Positions 29,733 to 31,237 of a stretch of DNA of 31,237 bases are shown piece by piece. The notes beneath the pieces were generated by a model, which did no database searches, was not told the origin of the DNA, and was given only the letters and a program-made list of their open reading frames with translations. The stretch lies in contig JAFTQI010000032.1 in NCBI GenBank assembly GCA_017462825.1, positions 1 through 31,237 of the forward strand, given 5' to 3'. This DNA comes from Clostridia bacterium (GTDB lineage Bacteria; Bacillota_A; Clostridia; Christensenellales; Borkfalkiaceae). Position 1 is the first letter of the stretch; every line of letters begins with the position of its first letter. The translations under genes and the position numbers were made by a program.

Positions 29733-30632
29733 TTATTTTGTCTTTTCACGACGATAAAACCACCATTTCAAAATCGCCGCGCTCAAAATAATCGCATATC
29801 CTATCACACTCCATACGTCGGGGTATTCTGAGAAAAGAATCATACCCCACACTGCGGCAAAAAGCACTTGCGAATAGTCGTAAACGGAGAGTTCTTTTGC
29901 AGGCGCATACTTATACGCCGCCGTTAAGGAAAACTGCGCGCCGCTTGCCGCACCTCCCGCAAGAAGCAACCACGCTACCTGTGCAAAGGTCATGGGCGCG
30001 TGATCCGCAATCACGAACGGAATCACCGCAAGACAAGAAAATGCCGAGAAAAAGAACACGATCACTGCCGAACGCTCTCCCTGATTGCGAAGCTTTCGCA
30101 CAAACGCGTAGGCAATCCCCGCGCCGACCCCGCCCAAAAGCCCGATAGCGGGCGGCAAAATTTCCGCATATTCAAAACTCGGACGAGATACGAAAAGCAC
30201 GCCGACAAACGCAAACCCTACAAGCAGCCAATCCCAAAGATTTGCCTTTTCCTTAATAATAAAGATAGAAAAAATCACTGTGAAAAAGGGGGAAAGCTTA
30301 TTAAACATCGACGCGTCGGAAATGGGCATATGGTCGATGGCGTAAAAATTACACACAATCCCCACCGTACCTGCAAGCGAGCGAAATAAAAGGGGGATAA
30401 AACTCCCGTTTTGCATTTTCATCGAACCGCTTTTTAACAATAGAATAAAGCTTACGAGCGCGGCAACAGAATTACGGAATAACGCTTTTTGAAACGTGGG
30501 TAACTCGCCTGCATATCGAACGAAAACGCTCATAAGCGAAAAGAAAAATGCGGAAAGCACGATAAAAAACACGCCAAGAAAGAGCGAGCTTTTCCCTTGG
30601 AACACATCGTTTTTATTTTTCAACTCGGACAT
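29733..30632 (-). CDS. EamA/DMT-family transporter
   Basis: A drug/metabolite transporter-superfamily membrane protein with about ten hydrophobic segments in two EamA repeats (about residues 15-145 and 160-290), probably exporting or importing a small metabolite; the substrate is not readable. I chose the ATG at 30632, where GGAG lies 5 nt upstream, over an in-frame ATG at 30683 that has no ribosome binding site and is only about 7 nt from a TATACT box (a possible leaderless alternative). Product length is 299 residues. It stands alone between the clpX and rpmA terminators; the promoter is weak (TATACT, poor -35). Confidence 0.88.
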   Translation of the reverse strand: MSELKNKNDVFQGKSSLFLGVFFIVLSAFFFSLMSVFVRYAGELPTFQKALFRNSVAALVSFILLLKSGSMKMQNGSFIPLLFRSLAGTVGIVCNFYAIDHMPISDASMFNKLSPFFTVIFSIFIIKEKANLWDWLLVGFAFVGVLFVSRPSFEYAEILPPAIGLLGGVGAGIAYAFVRKLRNQGERSAVIVFFFSAFSCLAVIPFVIADHAPMTFAQVAWLLLAGGAASGAQFSLTAAYKYAPAKELSVYDYSQVLFAAVWGMILFSEYPDVWSVIGYAIILSAAILKWWFYRREKTK

Positions 30633-30728
30633 GGGTACTCCATTTTCTATTTTTTCTACGTTTTTCTCGTGTTGGTTTTCCATAATAACAGTATATGCAA
30701 TCTTTTAAATTCAAGTGTTAGAAAAAAT

Positions 30729-30760
30729 AAAACCCGACGCCGTTTTCAGGGTCGGGTTTG
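30729..30760 (-). terminator. Terminator of rplU–rpmA
   Basis: Read leftward, AAACCCGAC (30759-30751) pairs with GTCGGGTTT (30738-30730), followed by a T-rich run (30729-30720). It ends the ribosomal protein transcript 20 nt after the rpmA stop. Confidence 0.85.
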
Positions 30761-30778
30761 GTCAATCCTTATTTGGAC

Positions 30779-31054
30779 TTACGCGTTGGGATAAACGCTA
30801 GCTTTCGTTTTGTCTTTGCCCATTCTTTCGTACCGAACGATGCCGTCAACGAGCGCGAACAAGGTGTCGTCTTTGCCGATACCTACGTTCGTACCGGGAT
30901 GGATCTTCGTACCTCTTTGGCGGACGAGAATGTTCCCAGCGAGAACTGCTTGACCGTCGCTGCGCTTCGTGCCAAGGCGTTTCGCTTCGCTGTCTCTACC
31001 GTTGTGAGAAGAACCGGTACCTTTTTTATGAGCGAATAAACTGATAAAAATCAT
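30779..31054 (-). CDS. rpmA: Large ribosomal subunit protein bL27
   Basis: bL27 reaches the peptidyl transferase centre with its N-terminal tail and is a core 50S protein. The 91-residue product is the canonical protein ([20 protein letters not shown] from residue 8 on) preceded by a seven-residue extension, MIFISLF. In Bacillota such an extension (usually ending LQ-F/L-F) is removed by the protease Prp to expose Ala; here the LF|A step is present but the Gln is lost. The start at 31054 is supported by AAGGAG 8 nt upstream. It follows rplU by 53 nt with no prp gene between, which is unusual for Bacillota. A terminator follows. Confidence 0.95.
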   Translation of the reverse strand: MIFISLFAHKKGTGSSHNGRDSEAKRLGTKRSDGQAVLAGNILVRQRGTKIHPGTNVGIGKDDTLFALVDGIVRYERMGKDKTKASVYPNA

Positions 31055-31107
31055 TTTTATTTCTCCTTAAAAATCTAATTTGGTCTTTGCTTTTTCAAGC
31101 GGTGCGA

Positions 31108-31236
31108 TTAAAGCTCGATTTTTTCAACTTTAACTGCGGTGAAGGGCTGTCTGTGACCCTGCTTATTACGTTCGTTATTTTTCGCTTTGTACTTAAAGAC
31201 GATGATTTTCTTCGCCTTGTCTTGCTTAACGACCGT
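31108..31236 (-). CDS. rplU: Large ribosomal subunit protein bL21 (3' part, cut by the window edge)
   Basis: Only the last 42 codons are inside the window; the gene continues beyond the right edge. The reading frame gives a C-terminal part with [20 protein letters not shown] followed by [10 protein letters not shown], matching the typical bL21 end (the KKxxRRxxGHRQP-like RNA-binding motif). bL21 binds 23S rRNA in the 50S subunit. It is directly upstream of rpmA on the same strand, as expected. No odd features in the visible part. Confidence 0.93.
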   Translation of the reverse strand, partial: TVVKQDKAKKIIVFKYKAKNNERNKQGHRQPFTAVKVEKIEL

Positions 31237-31237
31237 A

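Overview
The window looks like the chromosome of an anaerobic, low-to-mid-GC Bacillota, probably an uncultivated gut Clostridia member. This rests on gene families and neighbourhoods: a tmk–decarboxylase (YaaO) pair, greA–lysS, spoIVFA–spoIVFB–rng, a clostridial two-OB-fold SSB-like protein, CpsC/CpsD, and Lon/YsxC/RqcH/Tig/ClpP/ClpX. Promoters are near-consensus sigma-A type (TTGACA-17-TATAAT) and Shine-Dalgarno sites are strong. The spoIVF pair suggests a spore-forming ancestry. No rRNA, tRNA, CRISPR array, insertion sequence or prophage gene was seen.

Layout. 1-358 has no gene: leftward promoter-like modules point off the left edge, then a rightward promoter. 359-974 holds two small membrane-protein genes with their own promoters. 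1087-12141 is on the minus strand: a ParB-family protein with degenerate nucleotide-binding motifs, ftsH, the run [anchored unknown protein – decarboxylase – tmk – mntP], greA–lysS behind a long structured leader, and [small unknown – Lrp/AsnC regulator – aminotransferase]. 12387-24297 is on the plus strand: polysaccharide deacetylase, two-OB SSB-like protein, a stand-alone Cas4/DUF2779-like nuclease, spoIVFA–spoIVFB, rng, cpsC–cpsD, lon–ysxC. rqcH (minus) diverges from tig–clpP–clpX (plus). The right end is on the minus strand: an EamA-type transporter, rpmA and the 3' end of rplU.

How the genes work together. 21-30 kb is a protein quality-control neighbourhood: Lon, trigger factor, ClpP, ClpX, and RqcH, which tags stalled nascent chains. 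The spoIVF pair would process a sporulation sigma factor. CpsC/CpsD would control envelope polysaccharide export, but no glycosyltransferases are nearby. greA, lysS, rng, ysxC, rpmA and rplU serve transcription, translation and ribosome assembly. The usual rng–rplU–prp–rpmA order is split here, and no prp lies between rplU and rpmA although L27 has a short N-terminal extension.

Most worth a second look: the ParB-like protein with lost CTP-binding motifs, the orphan nuclease, a short dispersed repeat (two exact 21-nt copies plus diverged ones), the hairpin cluster after ysxC, the greA leader and the L27/Prp question. I did not find a clearly new multi-gene system.
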